The notes: generated by a model from the sequence alone, not told the origin. 64,000 bases of DNA from Amycolatopsis saalfeldensis (GCF_900110575.1 NZ_FOEF01000016.1:124001-188000), one strand, 5' to 3'; shown: positions 56,247-64,000, counted from the stretch's first letter. Made by a program: numbers and translations.

Positions 56247-57649
56247 TGGCCGCGGAACTCGGGCAGACCACGGATCCGAAGGCGCTGATCCCGGGCGAAG
56301 CGCACCTGATCTCCGGAGACCTGCGGGACCTCGTCGGGAACCTGGAGAAGATGTCCGGCATCTCGGAGGGTCTCGGCGGGATCGACCCGAAGCAGTGGAC
56401 CGGCGAAGCGAGTGCGCGGTTCCGCGAGGTTTTCGGCCAGGAGCCGAAGAGCTGGCAGTCCGCGGTCGGCGTGCTCGGCAAGGGGGCCACCGCGCTGGCC
56501 GACTACGGCGACGTGCTCACCCACAGCCAGAGCGAGGCGCAGCGGGCGATCGAGGTCTACACGCAGGCGCAGGCGGCGTCCCGCACGGCCGCGGCGCAGC
56601 ACAGCCTCCTGGTCCGGAAGGCCACCGCGTCGGGTGACGTGCCGGCCCCGTTCACCGATCCCGGCCAGGCCGGCTCCAAGGAAGCCCAGCAGATCCTCGA
56701 CGCCGCGCGCAGCAGTCTCGGGCGGGCCGGCGACGCGGTCGCGAAGGAACTCGGCTTCAAGAAGAACGCCGACGGCACCTACACGAAGAAGTTCGGGGGC
56801 AAGGACTTCGGGGCCGAGCACCGCACCAAGGTCAAGAAGTGGGACCCGAAGAAGAAGCAGTGGGTCGAGGAGGACCCCGGCGGCTGGCAGTCCGGCAAGG
56901 GCGGCAAGAGCTACCGCGGCGAGTGGGGTTCGCAGTCCGACGGGCTGCTCACCGACAAGCTCGGCCCGCTGCTCGAAAAGCTCGGCATCGACACCTCCGA
57001 GAAGACCGTGTCGGCGTCCGCGGGCGTGGACGTGGCGCACGGTTCGCTGGGCGGCGCGTTCGGCTCCGACACCGCGGGCGGCAGCGGGAAGATCGAGGGC
57101 TCGGTGCTCGGCGCGTCCGCCGAGGCGCATGCCGGGGCCAGCGTGCTCGGCGTGAGTGCCGGCGCGTCCGCCGAGGCCTACCTGGCCAAGGGCAGCGCCG
57201 AAGGCGAGCTGCACCTGGGTGACCACGTGGGCGCGAAGGGCGACGCGCAGGCGATCGTCGGCGCCGAGGCACAGGCCGAGGGCAAGCTCACCTGGGCGGG
57301 TGCGCAGGCCAGCGGGTCGGCGTTCGCCGGGGCCAGGGCCGAAGCGAACGCCAGTGCGGAAGTCGCCGGTGTGACCGCCGGTGCGCACGGCGAGGCGTGG
57401 GCCGGGGTGGGCGCGGAGGCCAGCGGCCAGGTCGGCTACGGCGACGACGGCAAGTTCCACGTCGGTGCCTCGGTGGGCCTCGGACTCGGCATCGGCGGCA
57501 AGATCGGCTTCGACGTCAGCGTGGATCCGGGAGAAGTCGTGGACACGGCGAAAGACGTCGCGGGCGACGTCGGCCACGTGGCCTCGGACGCCGTCGGCGG
57601 CGCCAAGAAAGCGGCCGGAGCCATCGGGCACGCCCTCGGCTTTGGCTGA
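56246..57649 (+). CDS. Putative type VII secretion effector with Ala/Gly-rich repeat domain
   Basis: 467 residues. The first ~115 residues match the putative T7SS secretion-signal domain that I know from actinomycete polymorphic toxins: T-D-P-K-A-L-I-P-G, then I-D-P-K-Q-W-T-G-E-A-S-A-R-F-R-E-V-F, E-P-K-S-W and a long helix. A basic segment (K-K-N-A-D-G-T-Y-T-K-K-F-G-G-K-D-F-G) and K-W-D-P-K-K-K-Q-W-V-E-E lie at about 170-210. From 250 to 440 there is a remarkable alternating Ala/Gly/Glu pattern (G-A-S-A-E-A-H-A-G-A-S, A-G-A-S-A-E-A-Y-L-A) suggestive of stacked beta strands, then a final Ala-rich amphipathic helix. No nuclease, deaminase or peptidase motif seen. Effector role is inference. Confidence 0.65.
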   Translation: MAAELGQTTDPKALIPGEAHLISGDLRDLVGNLEKMSGISEGLGGIDPKQWTGEASARFREVFGQEPKSWQSAVGVLGKGATALADYGDVLTHSQSEAQRAIEVYTQAQAASRTAAAQHSLLVRKATASGDVPAPFTDPGQAGSKEAQQILDAARSSLGRAGDAVAKELGFKKNADGTYTKKFGGKDFGAEHRTKVKKWDPKKKQWVEEDPGGWQSGKGGKSYRGEWGSQSDGLLTDKLGPLLEKLGIDTSEKTVSASAGVDVAHGSLGGAFGSDTAGGSGKIEGSVLGASAEAHAGASVLGVSAGASAEAYLAKGSAEGELHLGDHVGAKGDAQAIVGAEAQAEGKLTWAGAQASGSAFAGARAEANASAEVAGVTAGAHGEAWAGVGAEASGQVGYGDDGKFHVGASVGLGLGIGGKIGFDVSVDPGEVVDTAKDVAGDVGHVASDAVGGAKKAAGAIGHALGFG

Positions 57650-57676
57650 TCCCAACCTCAGATTCGGAGAAACGCA

Positions 57677-58177
57677 GTGGCAGCAACCCTTCCGGTGCCG
57701 ATCGAGTTCTCGCTGCCCGAGGGCTGGCGATCGGTTGATCCTGACGAGATCGGCACCCCGGACGCGGCATTCGTGGCGCTGAACCCGGTGACGGCGAAGA
57801 ACGGGTTCACCGCCAACATCTCCATCACCGGTGAGGTTCGCGAGAACCCCGACCTGGCGGAGATCGGCGACGAGGCGGTGGAGCACCTGCGCGTGGCCGG
57901 CGCGCAGGGCGTCCAGCTGGGCCGTCGCAACGAGGTCGGCTCGCCGGAGAGTCCCGGCCTCACCCAGGCGGTGAAGCTCACCGTGCTGCTGAACGGCGCC
58001 CCGGCCGATCTCGTGCAGTTCCAGGTGTTCATGGCGATGCGCGACCAGCGCGACCAGCACCGCTCGGCGGTGTTGCACGTGGTGCTGTCCGCACTGCTGG
58101 AAGACCAGTTCGAGTACGTGATCGACGATTTCCAGAAGTTCCTCGCGACCATCGAACCGGAAAAGACCACCCGATGA
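57677..58177 (+). CDS. LpqN/Mog1-fold-like cytosolic protein
   Basis: 166 residues, GTG start 27 bp after the effector gene. The opening P-I-E-F-S-L-P-E-G-W-R-S-V-D-P-D-E and the later A-A-F-V-A-L-N-P, G-F-T-A-N-I-S-I-T-G-E and hydrophobic C-terminal helix recall LpqN/LpqT or DcrB-type (Mog1/PsbP-like) domains. There is no signal peptide or lipobox, so it should stay in the cytosol, where a chaperone or immunity role for the preceding effector would make sense. That role is a guess from position. Overlaps the YbaB-like gene by 4 bp. Confidence 0.5.
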   Translation: MAATLPVPIEFSLPEGWRSVDPDEIGTPDAAFVALNPVTAKNGFTANISITGEVRENPDLAEIGDEAVEHLRVAGAQGVQLGRRNEVGSPESPGLTQAVKLTVLLNGAPADLVQFQVFMAMRDQRDQHRSAVLHVVLSALLEDQFEYVIDDFQKFLATIEPEKTTR

Positions 58178-58659
58178 ACGAGACAGCCCGGCAGTTACTG
58201 GCGCGGATCGAAGCGATCGACACCGCGGCGGCGGAGAACGGCAGCCGCGCCGAGGCCTACCAGCACATGGCCGGCCAGCTGAAGGACGTGCAGGGAGAGG
58301 CGACTTCGGCCGACGGCGTGGTCACCGTGGTGGCCGGCGCGGGCGGCGGGATCACCTCGGTCACCTTCAGCGAGCGTTCCTCGGCGACGGCGCCGGAGGT
58401 GCTTTCCTCGGACGTGCTGCAGGCGATCGCCGAGGCGCAGGCGAGCGCGGCCAGGCTGCAGGCCGAGGTGGTGGCCCGCAACCTCGGCGACACCGAACTG
58501 CTGGACCGCGTGCTGGCTTCCGACGAGGAGCTGTTCGGTTCGCCGCGGCCGGTGGTGGTGACCACGGTGCCGCCCCCGCCCGGACGGCGTCCGGCGGCGG
58601 CGGTCGAGGACGACGTCGACGAGCTGACCGTGTTCGGCGACCGGGAGCCGCGCCCGTGA
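58174..58659 (+). CDS. YbaB/EbfC-family protein
   Basis: 161 residues. The first ~105 form the small alpha-beta-alpha YbaB fold: A-Y-Q-H-M-A-G-Q-L-K-D-V-Q-G-E-A, D-G-V-V-T-V-V-A-G-A-G-G-G-I-T-S-V-T-F and A-I-A-E-A-Q-A-S-A-A-R-L. YbaB proteins bind DNA or act as dimeric scaffolds; EspL of mycobacterial ESX-1 is a YbaB-like member, which supports a T7SS link. The C-terminal 45 residues are an acidic, Pro-rich tail. Translationally coupled on both sides. Confidence 0.75.
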   Translation: MNETARQLLARIEAIDTAAAENGSRAEAYQHMAGQLKDVQGEATSADGVVTVVAGAGGGITSVTFSERSSATAPEVLSSDVLQAIAEAQASAARLQAEVVARNLGDTELLDRVLASDEELFGSPRPVVVTTVPPPPGRRPAAAVEDDVDELTVFGDREPRP

Positions 58660-59396
58660 GCCTTGCCCTGATCCTGGTGATCGTGATCGGGGGGACAGTG
58701 CTGATCGCCGGTGCCGTCACGTGGTTCGTCGTGTGGAACAACCGTTCCCTCAAGGCGCGGGGCGAGCAGGCGATGGCGCGGCTCGGGCAGGAGGCCGAGC
58801 GGCGGGGCTGGCGGTACGAGGAGCGCAACGACTCGTACTGCTCGCTGTTCGGCGAGGGGGACCACCACGTCCGGCGGACCGTGGTCGAGGAGATCGCCGA
58901 TCCGCGGGATCCGCTCCTCGGCCGGCTCAACGCGTACGAGGCACACCAGGTGATCACCGGCACCCATCGCGGATGGCCGTTCCTGGCCGCGGTGTTCAAG
59001 GTGCGGGCGCTGGACTCCGGGTGGAACGACGTGCGGGCGATCTGGGTGCGTACCCCGGTGGCCGGTCCGGCGCTGCAGGTGACCCCCGCGGTCCCGTTGG
59101 CGAGCCGGGTGAACGCCGGGCTGGGACAAGGGGATCTGCGGGTGGGCGACCCGGATTTCGACGACCGCTACGAGGTGCGGACCGGCGACGAGCGGTTCGC
59201 CAGGGCCGTGCTCGCCCCCGCCGTCATCGAGTTCCTGAAGACCGACCAGCGGCAGCACCGCGGGTTCACCCTGCTCGGCGGGAAACTCGACTTCCTCGAC
59301 CGGGTCGCCGACCACCGCGATCCACGTGAGCTCGTGCCCGCGCTCGACCTGCGGTGCGACCTGCTCGACCGCGTCCCCCGTTCCGTCTGGGCCTGA
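58656..59396 (+). CDS. Membrane-anchored protein of unknown function
   Basis: 246 residues, GTG start overlapping the YbaB-like stop. One N-terminal helix (A-L-I-L-V-I-V-I-G-G-T-V-L-I-A-G-A-V) is followed by a cytosolic or external domain with R-G-W-R-Y-E-E-R-N-D-S-Y, G-W-P-F-L-A-A-V-F-K-V-R and F-D-D-R-Y-E-V-R-T-G-D-E, a pattern like DUF3137-type membrane proteins. No active site recognised. Last gene of the coupled cassette beginning at 55515. Confidence 0.6.
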   Translation: MSLALILVIVIGGTVLIAGAVTWFVVWNNRSLKARGEQAMARLGQEAERRGWRYEERNDSYCSLFGEGDHHVRRTVVEEIADPRDPLLGRLNAYEAHQVITGTHRGWPFLAAVFKVRALDSGWNDVRAIWVRTPVAGPALQVTPAVPLASRVNAGLGQGDLRVGDPDFDDRYEVRTGDERFARAVLAPAVIEFLKTDQRQHRGFTLLGGKLDFLDRVADHRDPRELVPALDLRCDLLDRVPRSVWA

Positions 59397-59411
59397 GGAG
59401 GCTTACGCTCC

Positions 59412-59735
59412 ATGTTCCGTCCGATGAGGACAGTCACGCTCGCGCTCTGCTGCGCGGGCCTCGTGCTCGGCGGCTGCTCGGCCAACGTCGAAGTGAACCG
59501 CCAGATCGCCAAGGCCGACCTGGAGAAGGGGATCGCCGACGCGTTGCAGCAGTCGGTGGGGCAGCGTCCCGACTCGATCACCTGCCCGGGCCCGATCAAC
59601 GCCAAGCAGGGCGAGCAGATGCGCTGCGAGCTGGCGGCCGGGTCGACCAAGTACGGGCTCACCGCCACGATCAAGTCGGTCGACGGCAGCAACGCCAAGT
59701 ACGACGTGCAGGTGGACCCCAAGCCCAGCAGCTGA
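59412..59735 (+). CDS. DUF4333-like lipoprotein
   Basis: 107 residues. Lipoprotein signal T-L-A-L-C-C-A-G-L-V-L-G-G-C (lipidated Cys near residue 22), then a small domain: I-A-K-A-D-L-E-K-G-I-A-D-A-L, P-D-S-I-T-C-P-G-P-I-N-A-K-Q-G and M-R-C-E-L. The two cysteines are placed as in DUF4333 proteins of actinobacteria, whose function is unknown. An ATG at 59424 is an alternative start. It lies 15 bp after the T7SS-like cassette and may be cotranscribed. Confidence 0.78.
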   Translation: MFRPMRTVTLALCCAGLVLGGCSANVEVNRQIAKADLEKGIADALQQSVGQRPDSITCPGPINAKQGEQMRCELAAGSTKYGLTATIKSVDGSNAKYDVQVDPKPSS

Positions 59736-59742
59736 GCTGCCG

Positions 59743-60270
59743 ATGGCCGGGATCATCGAAGGCCCGCGCGTCCGCCTGCGCCCGCTCACCGAACGGGACC
59801 GCGATCGGGCGCGGGACATTCTCGCTACCCCGGAAGTGGCCCAATGGTGGGGTGACGCGGAGGAAGAGGCCGACGGGCTGCTGGCGGCCGAAGCGGGGTT
59901 TTCCAGCTATGCCATCGAGTTCGACGGCGAGACTGTCGGCTTGATCCAGAGTTTCGAGGAGCTGGAACCGCAGTACCGGCACGCCGGCATCGACATCGCC
60001 GTCGACCCGCGGTGGCACGGCCGGGGCTTCGGCGCCGAGGCGATCCGCGTGCTCGCCGCGCACCTGTTCGCGCAGGGCCACCACCGGCTCACCATCGATC
60101 CGGCGGTGGCCAACACGCGGGCTGTGCACGTGTACGAGAAGCTCGGCTTCCGGCCGGTCGGCGTGATGCGGTCCTATGAGCGCGGCCCCGACGGCACCTG
60201 GCACGACGGGCTGCTGATGGACCTGCTGGCCGGTGAACTCGTGGACGGCCTTGCCGATTGCCCTGCCTAG
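59743..60270 (+). CDS. GNAT acetyltransferase, AAC(6')-like
   Basis: 175 residues, ATG 7 bp after the lipoprotein stop. The layout P-E-V-A-Q-W-W-G-D near residue 30, acetyl-CoA loop D-P-R-W-H-G-R-G-F-G-A-E-A near 92, and D-P-A-V-A-N-T-R-A-V-H-V-Y-E-K-L-G-F resembles the AAC(6')-type branch of GNAT enzymes. Whether it acts on aminoglycosides or on small metabolites cannot be told from sequence. Confidence 0.85.
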   Translation: MAGIIEGPRVRLRPLTERDRDRARDILATPEVAQWWGDAEEEADGLLAAEAGFSSYAIEFDGETVGLIQSFEELEPQYRHAGIDIAVDPRWHGRGFGAEAIRVLAAHLFAQGHHRLTIDPAVANTRAVHVYEKLGFRPVGVMRSYERGPDGTWHDGLLMDLLAGELVDGLADCPA

Positions 60271-60282
60271 TAGCGGGCCGGC

Positions 60283-61062
60283 TCAGGCGGGCGGCAGCTG
60301 CTGCGAGAGCCGGTCCGCGATCTTCTGCACCACCGGCGCGATGTGCGCCACCGCGTCCGCCGTCAGCCGTCCCGAGGGGCCGGACACCGAGACCGCGGCG
60401 GGCACGGGCGCGCCGGGCACGGCCACCGCGATGCAGCGGACGCCCAGCTCCTGCTCGGCCTCGTCCAGTGCGTAGCCCTGGTCCGCGATCCGGGTCAGCT
60501 CGGCGGCGAGCGCGGCCGGGTCGGTGAAGGTGTGCTCGGTGTAGGCGGGCATGCCGGTGCGGTCGAGCAGTGCGGTGACCTCGTCGGCGGGCAGCTGCGC
60601 GAGCATCGCCTTCCCGACCCCGGTGCCGTGCGGCAGCAGCCGGCGGCCGACCTCGGTGAACATCCGCATCGAGTGCTTCGACGGCACCTGCGCCACGTAC
60701 ACCACCTCGTCGCGTTCCAGCACGGCGAGGTTGGCCGTCTCGCCGACCTCCTCCACCAGCTCGACCAGCAGCGGGCGCGCCCAGGCGCCGAACTGCATGC
60801 TGGCGTTCTCGCCGAGGCGGATCAGCCGCGCGCCCAGGGCGTACCGGCGGTTGGTGTTCTGCCGGACGTAGCCGAGGTCGACCAGCGTCCGGATCAGCCG
60901 GTGGATCGTCGGCATCGGCAGCCCGGAGAGCGTCGCGAGCTCCGAGAGGCTGGCCTCCCCGCCGGTGTCGGCGAGGTGTTCCAGCAGCTCGAAGGCGCGT
61001 TGCAGGGACTGGACGCCGCCGTCTCGCCCGCTTTTCTCAGCCGCCACCGTGGTGCTCCTCAC
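60283..61062 (-). CDS. IclR-family regulator divergent from aceB
   Basis: 259 residues. Winged HTH at about 18-75 (V-Q-S-L-Q-R-A-F-E-L-L, L-S-E-L-A-T-L-S-G-L-P-M-P-T-I-H-R-L-I-R) and effector domain with L-P-H-G-T-G-V-G-K-A-M-L-A. It resembles the AllR/IclR branch that senses glyoxylate or pyruvate. Divergent from malate synthase with a palindrome between them. GTG at 61062 is the likely start; a GTG at 61047 is possible. Confidence 0.88.
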   Translation of the reverse strand: MRSTTVAAEKSGRDGGVQSLQRAFELLEHLADTGGEASLSELATLSGLPMPTIHRLIRTLVDLGYVRQNTNRRYALGARLIRLGENASMQFGAWARPLLVELVEEVGETANLAVLERDEVVYVAQVPSKHSMRMFTEVGRRLLPHGTGVGKAMLAQLPADEVTALLDRTGMPAYTEHTFTDPAALAAELTRIADQGYALDEAEQELGVRCIAVAVPGAPVPAAVSVSGPSGRLTADAVAHIAPVVQKIADRLSQQLPPA

Positions 61063-61086
61063 AGGTCCGGGTACTGTCGTTTGAGC

Positions 61087-61101
61087 TTCCGCTATGCAGA
61101 A
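61087..61101. promoter_or_regulatory. IclR-type operator between iclR and aceB
   Basis: TTCCGC-TAT-GCAGAA is a 15-bp inverted repeat with one mismatch, of the kind bound by IclR/AllR proteins. It lies 25 bp from the regulator start and 64 bp from the aceB ATG, in an AT-rich patch where both promoters should be. Confidence 0.55.
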
Positions 61102-61164
61102 ACTATAGTCCGTCAGGTAAAAACCGTAGGGACGTTATCCAAAGAACGACTCGGGGTGTTTCGC

Positions 61165-62739
61165 ATGTCTGAAGTCCAGGTCCTCGGCGGCTCTGTCGAG
61201 CGCGGCGACGAGATCCTGACGCCGGAAGCCCTCGCCTTCCTGGCGGGGCTGCACGACGCGTTCGCGGGCCGCCGGGACGAACTGCTGCTCGCCCGCGGCA
61301 AGCGCCGCGAAGAGGCGCGCACCACCGGCCGGCTCGACTTCCTGCCGGAGACCCAGGCGATCCGCGAGGGCGAGTGGCAGGTCGCCGGGGCGCCGCCGGC
61401 GCTGCGGGACCGGCGGGTCGAGATCACCGGCCCCACCGACCGCAAGATGACCATCAACGCCCTCAACTCCGGCGCCAAGGTGTGGCTCGCCGACTTCGAG
61501 GACGCCAACACCCCGCACTGGGCGAACGTGGTTTCCGGCCAGGTCAACCTGCGTGACGCCGTCCGCGGCGACATCACGCTGGAGAGCGGCGGCAAGAGCT
61601 ACGCGCTGAAGGACGACGTCGAGCACGCCACCATCGTGGTCCGCCCGCGCGGCTGGCACCTCGACGAGCGCAACCTGACCTTCGGCGGACGCAAGGGCGT
61701 CGGCGCGCTGGTCGACTTCGGCCTCTACTTCTTCCACAACGCCGCCGAGCTGCTCAAGCGCGGCAAGGGCCCGTACTTCTACCTGCCGAAGATGGAGAGC
61801 CACCTCGAGGCGCGGCTGTGGAACGACGTGTTCACCCACGCCGAGAAGGAGCTGGGCATCGAGCACGGCACCGTGCGCGCGACCGTGCTGATCGAGACCA
61901 TCCCGGCCGCGTTCGAGATGGAAGAGATCCTCTACGAGCTGCGCGAGCACGCCTCGGGCCTGAACGCGGGCCGCTGGGACTACCTGTTCAGCGTGATCAA
62001 GTACTTCCGCGACGCCGGTGAGAAGTTCGTGCTGCCGGACCGCAACTCGGTCACCATGACCGCGCCGTTCATGCGCGCCTACACCGAGCTGCTGGTGCGC
62101 ACCTGCCACAAGCGCGGCGCGTTCGCGATCGGCGGCATGGCGGCGTTCATCCCGAGCAAGGACCCGGCCGTCAACGAGGGCGCGTTCAAGAAGGTCCACG
62201 ACGACAAGGCGCGCGAGGCCGGCGACGGTTTCGACGGCTCGTGGGTCGCGCACCCGGGCATGGTTTCGCTGTGCCGCGAGGAGTTCGACCAGGTGCTCGG
62301 CGAGAAGCCGAACCAGCTGGAGCGCACCCGCGACGAGGTGAGCGTGACCGCCGACCAGCTGCTCGACGTCGCCTCGACGCCGGGCAGCGCCACCGCGGCC
62401 GGCCTGCGCGCCGCCGTCGAGGTCGGCATCCGCTACATCGCGTCGTGGCTCAGCGGCAACGGCGCGGCGGCCATCCACAACCTGATGGAGGACGCCGCCA
62501 CCGCCGAGATCTCGCGTTCGCAGGTCTGGCAGTGGGTCAAGAACGGCACTGTGCTCGACACCGGCGACCGGGTGACCGCGGAGCTGGTGCGCGGCGTGCT
62601 GGCCGACGTCCGCGGCGAGCTGGCCACCGACGTCAAGGAAGAGCTGCTCGCCCCGGCGGTCGAGCTGTTCGAGCAGGTCGCGCTGGCCGAGGAGTTCCCG
62701 GACTTCCTCACGCTCCCGGCCTACGAGCGCATCAAGTAA
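61165..62739 (+). CDS. aceB: Malate synthase A
   Basis: 524-residue malate synthase of the A type. It condenses glyoxylate and acetyl-CoA to malate. L-A-D-F-E-D-A-N-T-P-H-W-A-N near residue 112, Y-F-Y-L-P-K-M-E-S-H-L-E-A-R-L-W-N-D near 204, E-T-I-P-A-A-F-E-M-E-E-I near 247 and G-S-W-V-A-H-P-G near 370 are all family landmarks, including the Mg-binding acidic residues. The isocitrate lyase partner is not in the window; with an AllR-like regulator next door, glyoxylate could come from purine or allantoin breakdown instead. Confidence 0.96.
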   Translation: MSEVQVLGGSVERGDEILTPEALAFLAGLHDAFAGRRDELLLARGKRREEARTTGRLDFLPETQAIREGEWQVAGAPPALRDRRVEITGPTDRKMTINALNSGAKVWLADFEDANTPHWANVVSGQVNLRDAVRGDITLESGGKSYALKDDVEHATIVVRPRGWHLDERNLTFGGRKGVGALVDFGLYFFHNAAELLKRGKGPYFYLPKMESHLEARLWNDVFTHAEKELGIEHGTVRATVLIETIPAAFEMEEILYELREHASGLNAGRWDYLFSVIKYFRDAGEKFVLPDRNSVTMTAPFMRAYTELLVRTCHKRGAFAIGGMAAFIPSKDPAVNEGAFKKVHDDKAREAGDGFDGSWVAHPGMVSLCREEFDQVLGEKPNQLERTRDEVSVTADQLLDVASTPGSATAAGLRAAVEVGIRYIASWLSGNGAAAIHNLMEDAATAEISRSQVWQWVKNGTVLDTGDRVTAELVRGVLADVRGELATDVKEELLAPAVELFEQVALAEEFPDFLTLPAYERIK

Positions 62740-63932
62740 TGGGCGGCCGGCTCGCCGAGGACGTTTACACCAGCGCCGATGCGCGTCTCGCGGATGCGGA
62801 CGCGCGCGTCGCGGCGCTGTACCCCGGCGAGCCGCCGGGTCGCCGGCCCGTGCACACCGTGTACGTGCCGGCGTCCCAGTACCGCACCCGCCTGGTCGCC
62901 GACTGGGGCAAGCGGGCCATGCGGGTGTTCATCGAGGAGGGCGACCGGCTCGGCCTGACCCCGGACGTCGCCGAACGCGTGCGCGCCAAGCTGCTCACGG
63001 AGCCGATCGAGGATCTGCGGATCGACTTCGAGGACGGCTACGGCCACCCGGGCGACGCCGCCGAGGACGCGGCCGCGCTGGCCGCCGGGCAGACGCTCGC
63101 GACCACCGGCGGCACACCGTTTGTCGGGATCCGGTTCAAGAGCTTCGAGGCCGCGACGCGACGGCGTGGCATCCGCACCCTCGACCTGTTCCTCTCCGGC
63201 CTGCTGGAAAACGGCCCGCTGCCCGAGGGTTTCGTCGTCACGCTGCCCAAGGTGACGGCCGTCGAGCAGGTCGAAGTGGCCGCGGATGTGCTGGCGCGCC
63301 TGGAATCCGCGTACGGACTCGCCGAGGGCGCGCTGCGCTTCGAGGTGCAGATCGAGACCGCGCAGTCGATCCTCGCCCACGACGGCACGGTGTCGGTCGC
63401 GCGCATCATCCAGGCGGCGGCCGGGCGCTGTTCCGGCCTGCACTACGGCACCTACGACTACAGCGCGGGGCTGGGCATCGCCGCCGCGTACCAGAGCATG
63501 GAGCACCCGGCCGCGGACTTCGCCAAGCAGCTCATGCAGGTCGCGGCCGCGGGCACCGGCGTGCGGCTGTCCGACGGCTCCACCAACAAGCTCCCCGTCG
63601 GCGACGCCTTGCCGGCGGCCTGGGCCGAGCACCAGCGCCTGGTCCGGCGCTCGCTGGAGAACGGCTTCTACCAGGGCTGGGACCTGCACCCGCATCAGCT
63701 GCCAACGCGCTTCGCGGCGACGTACGCCTTCTACCGCGAAGGCTTCCCGGACGCGGCGAAGCGGCTTCGCGACTACGCCGACCAGACATCGGGCGGAGTG
63801 CTCGACGAGCCCGCCACGGCCGAAGCGCTCGCGCGGTACCTGCTCGGCGGCCTGCATTGCGGCGCGCTGGAGGAGTCCGAGCTGCCGTTCGACGCCGCGA
63901 CGCTGGACCGCTACGCCCGCCGTCTCGCCTGA
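62739..63932 (+). CDS. HpcH/HpaI (citrate lyase beta)-like aldolase
   Basis: 397 residues, the ATG sharing one base with the aceB stop (TAATG). P-I-E-D-L-R-I-D-F-E-D-G-Y-G near residue 89 and R-F-E-V-Q-I-E-T-A near 202 give the acidic metal-binding motifs of the CitE/HpcH fold; W-D-L-H-P-H-Q-L and Y-D-Y-S-A-G-L-G-I are also typical. I believe this is the group labelled DUF6986 in actinomycetes, often next to aceB. Its coupling to malate synthase suggests a reaction that makes or uses glyoxylate or malyl/citramalyl-type acids. No assay-based function is known to me. Confidence 0.8.
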   Translation: MGGRLAEDVYTSADARLADADARVAALYPGEPPGRRPVHTVYVPASQYRTRLVADWGKRAMRVFIEEGDRLGLTPDVAERVRAKLLTEPIEDLRIDFEDGYGHPGDAAEDAAALAAGQTLATTGGTPFVGIRFKSFEAATRRRGIRTLDLFLSGLLENGPLPEGFVVTLPKVTAVEQVEVAADVLARLESAYGLAEGALRFEVQIETAQSILAHDGTVSVARIIQAAAGRCSGLHYGTYDYSAGLGIAAAYQSMEHPAADFAKQLMQVAAAGTGVRLSDGSTNKLPVGDALPAAWAEHQRLVRRSLENGFYQGWDLHPHQLPTRFAATYAFYREGFPDAAKRLRDYADQTSGGVLDEPATAEALARYLLGGLHCGALEESELPFDAATLDRYARRLA

Positions 63933-63987
63933 ACGTGCCTGGGTAGAATTCCCGCCGGACTTTCTGTGCAGGGGTGGGAAGGAAGAC

Positions 63988-64000
63988 ATGTCGGTCGAAA
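63988..64000 (+). CDS. Start of a further gene, truncated by the window
   Basis: An ATG at 63988 follows GGGAAGGAAG with good spacing and opens M-S-V-E before the window ends. Nothing can be said of the product. Confidence 0.45.

Noticed and set aside
55515..59396. Complete type VII secretion system
   Set aside because: No EccC ATPase, EccB, EccD, EccE or mycosin gene is present; only putative substrates and accessory proteins.
59743..60270. Aminoglycoside resistance gene
   Set aside because: The layout is AAC(6')-like, but many chromosomal GNAT enzymes share it and there is no mobile context.

Overview
The window is chromosomal DNA from a high-GC actinomycete, most probably a Pseudonocardiales member close to Amycolatopsis. 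Reasons: very high third-position GC, many GTG starts, dense GTGA/ATGA stop-start overlaps, an acyP-smc...ftsY core, LacI/IclR/TetR/MarR regulators, and a putative type VII secretion effector cassette. I saw no tRNA, rRNA, CRISPR array, insertion sequence or prophage.

Layout. (1) 1-5762: protocatechuate branch of the beta-ketoadipate pathway, pcaI(partial)-J-F-H-G-D-C, followed by an IclR regulator. (2) 5872-15220: a molybdenum-hydroxylase locus in the coxDEF-SLM-G style. It holds a MocA-like nucleotidyltransferase, a MoxR ATPase, a VWA protein, an XdhC-like factor, the small/large/medium subunits, and a membrane-anchored SRPBCC protein (CoxG-like). The large subunit carries AYRGAGR, so it is a form-II enzyme of unknown substrate. 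Six copies of a 20-bp repeat lie before coxG. (3) 15387-17767: a membrane GGDEF protein and a flavin monooxygenase. (4) 17764-19673: three neighbouring genes (MFS transporter, isochorismatase-like hydrolase, MarR regulator), each apparently carrying an internal out-of-frame deletion, followed by an intact alpha/beta hydrolase. (5) 20580-32687: a complete myo-inositol catabolism locus. On the minus strand are iolE, an ABC importer, iolC, an aldolase, iolB and iolD. On the plus strand are a LacI regulator, iolA/mmsA and iolG. Two tandem palindromic operators lie in the divergent promoter. (6) 32837-36418: a TetR/SRPBCC/GNAT group and asnB, with a GlnR-like box upstream of asnB. (7) 36759-44673: kdp potassium transport, with an extra 27-residue membrane microprotein ahead of kdpF, then kdpFABC and kdpDE. 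(8) 44716-55410: a Ser/Pro/Thr-rich membrane protein, acyP, smc, two secreted proteins, a sodium:solute symporter with anmK, and ftsY. (9) 55515-59396: a five-gene cassette with a putative T7SS effector. (10) 59412-63932: a DUF4333 lipoprotein, a GNAT enzyme, an IclR regulator divergent from malate synthase aceB, and a citrate-lyase-like aldolase. A further gene begins at 63988.

How it fits together. The pca genes convert protocatechuate to acetyl-CoA and succinyl-CoA. The iol genes convert imported inositol to acetyl-CoA and a triose phosphate. aceB and its neighbour handle glyoxylate. Most operons are tightly coupled by 1-8 bp overlaps.

The most interesting items are the clustered internal deletions at 17.8-19.7 kb, the 14.06-14.29 kb repeat array, the kdp microprotein, a palindromic repeat translated as the N-terminus of IolD, the putative T7SS effector, and a strongly over-represented CCACWGTGG palindrome spread through coding sequence. 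All family assignments were made by reading the sequence; no database search was run.
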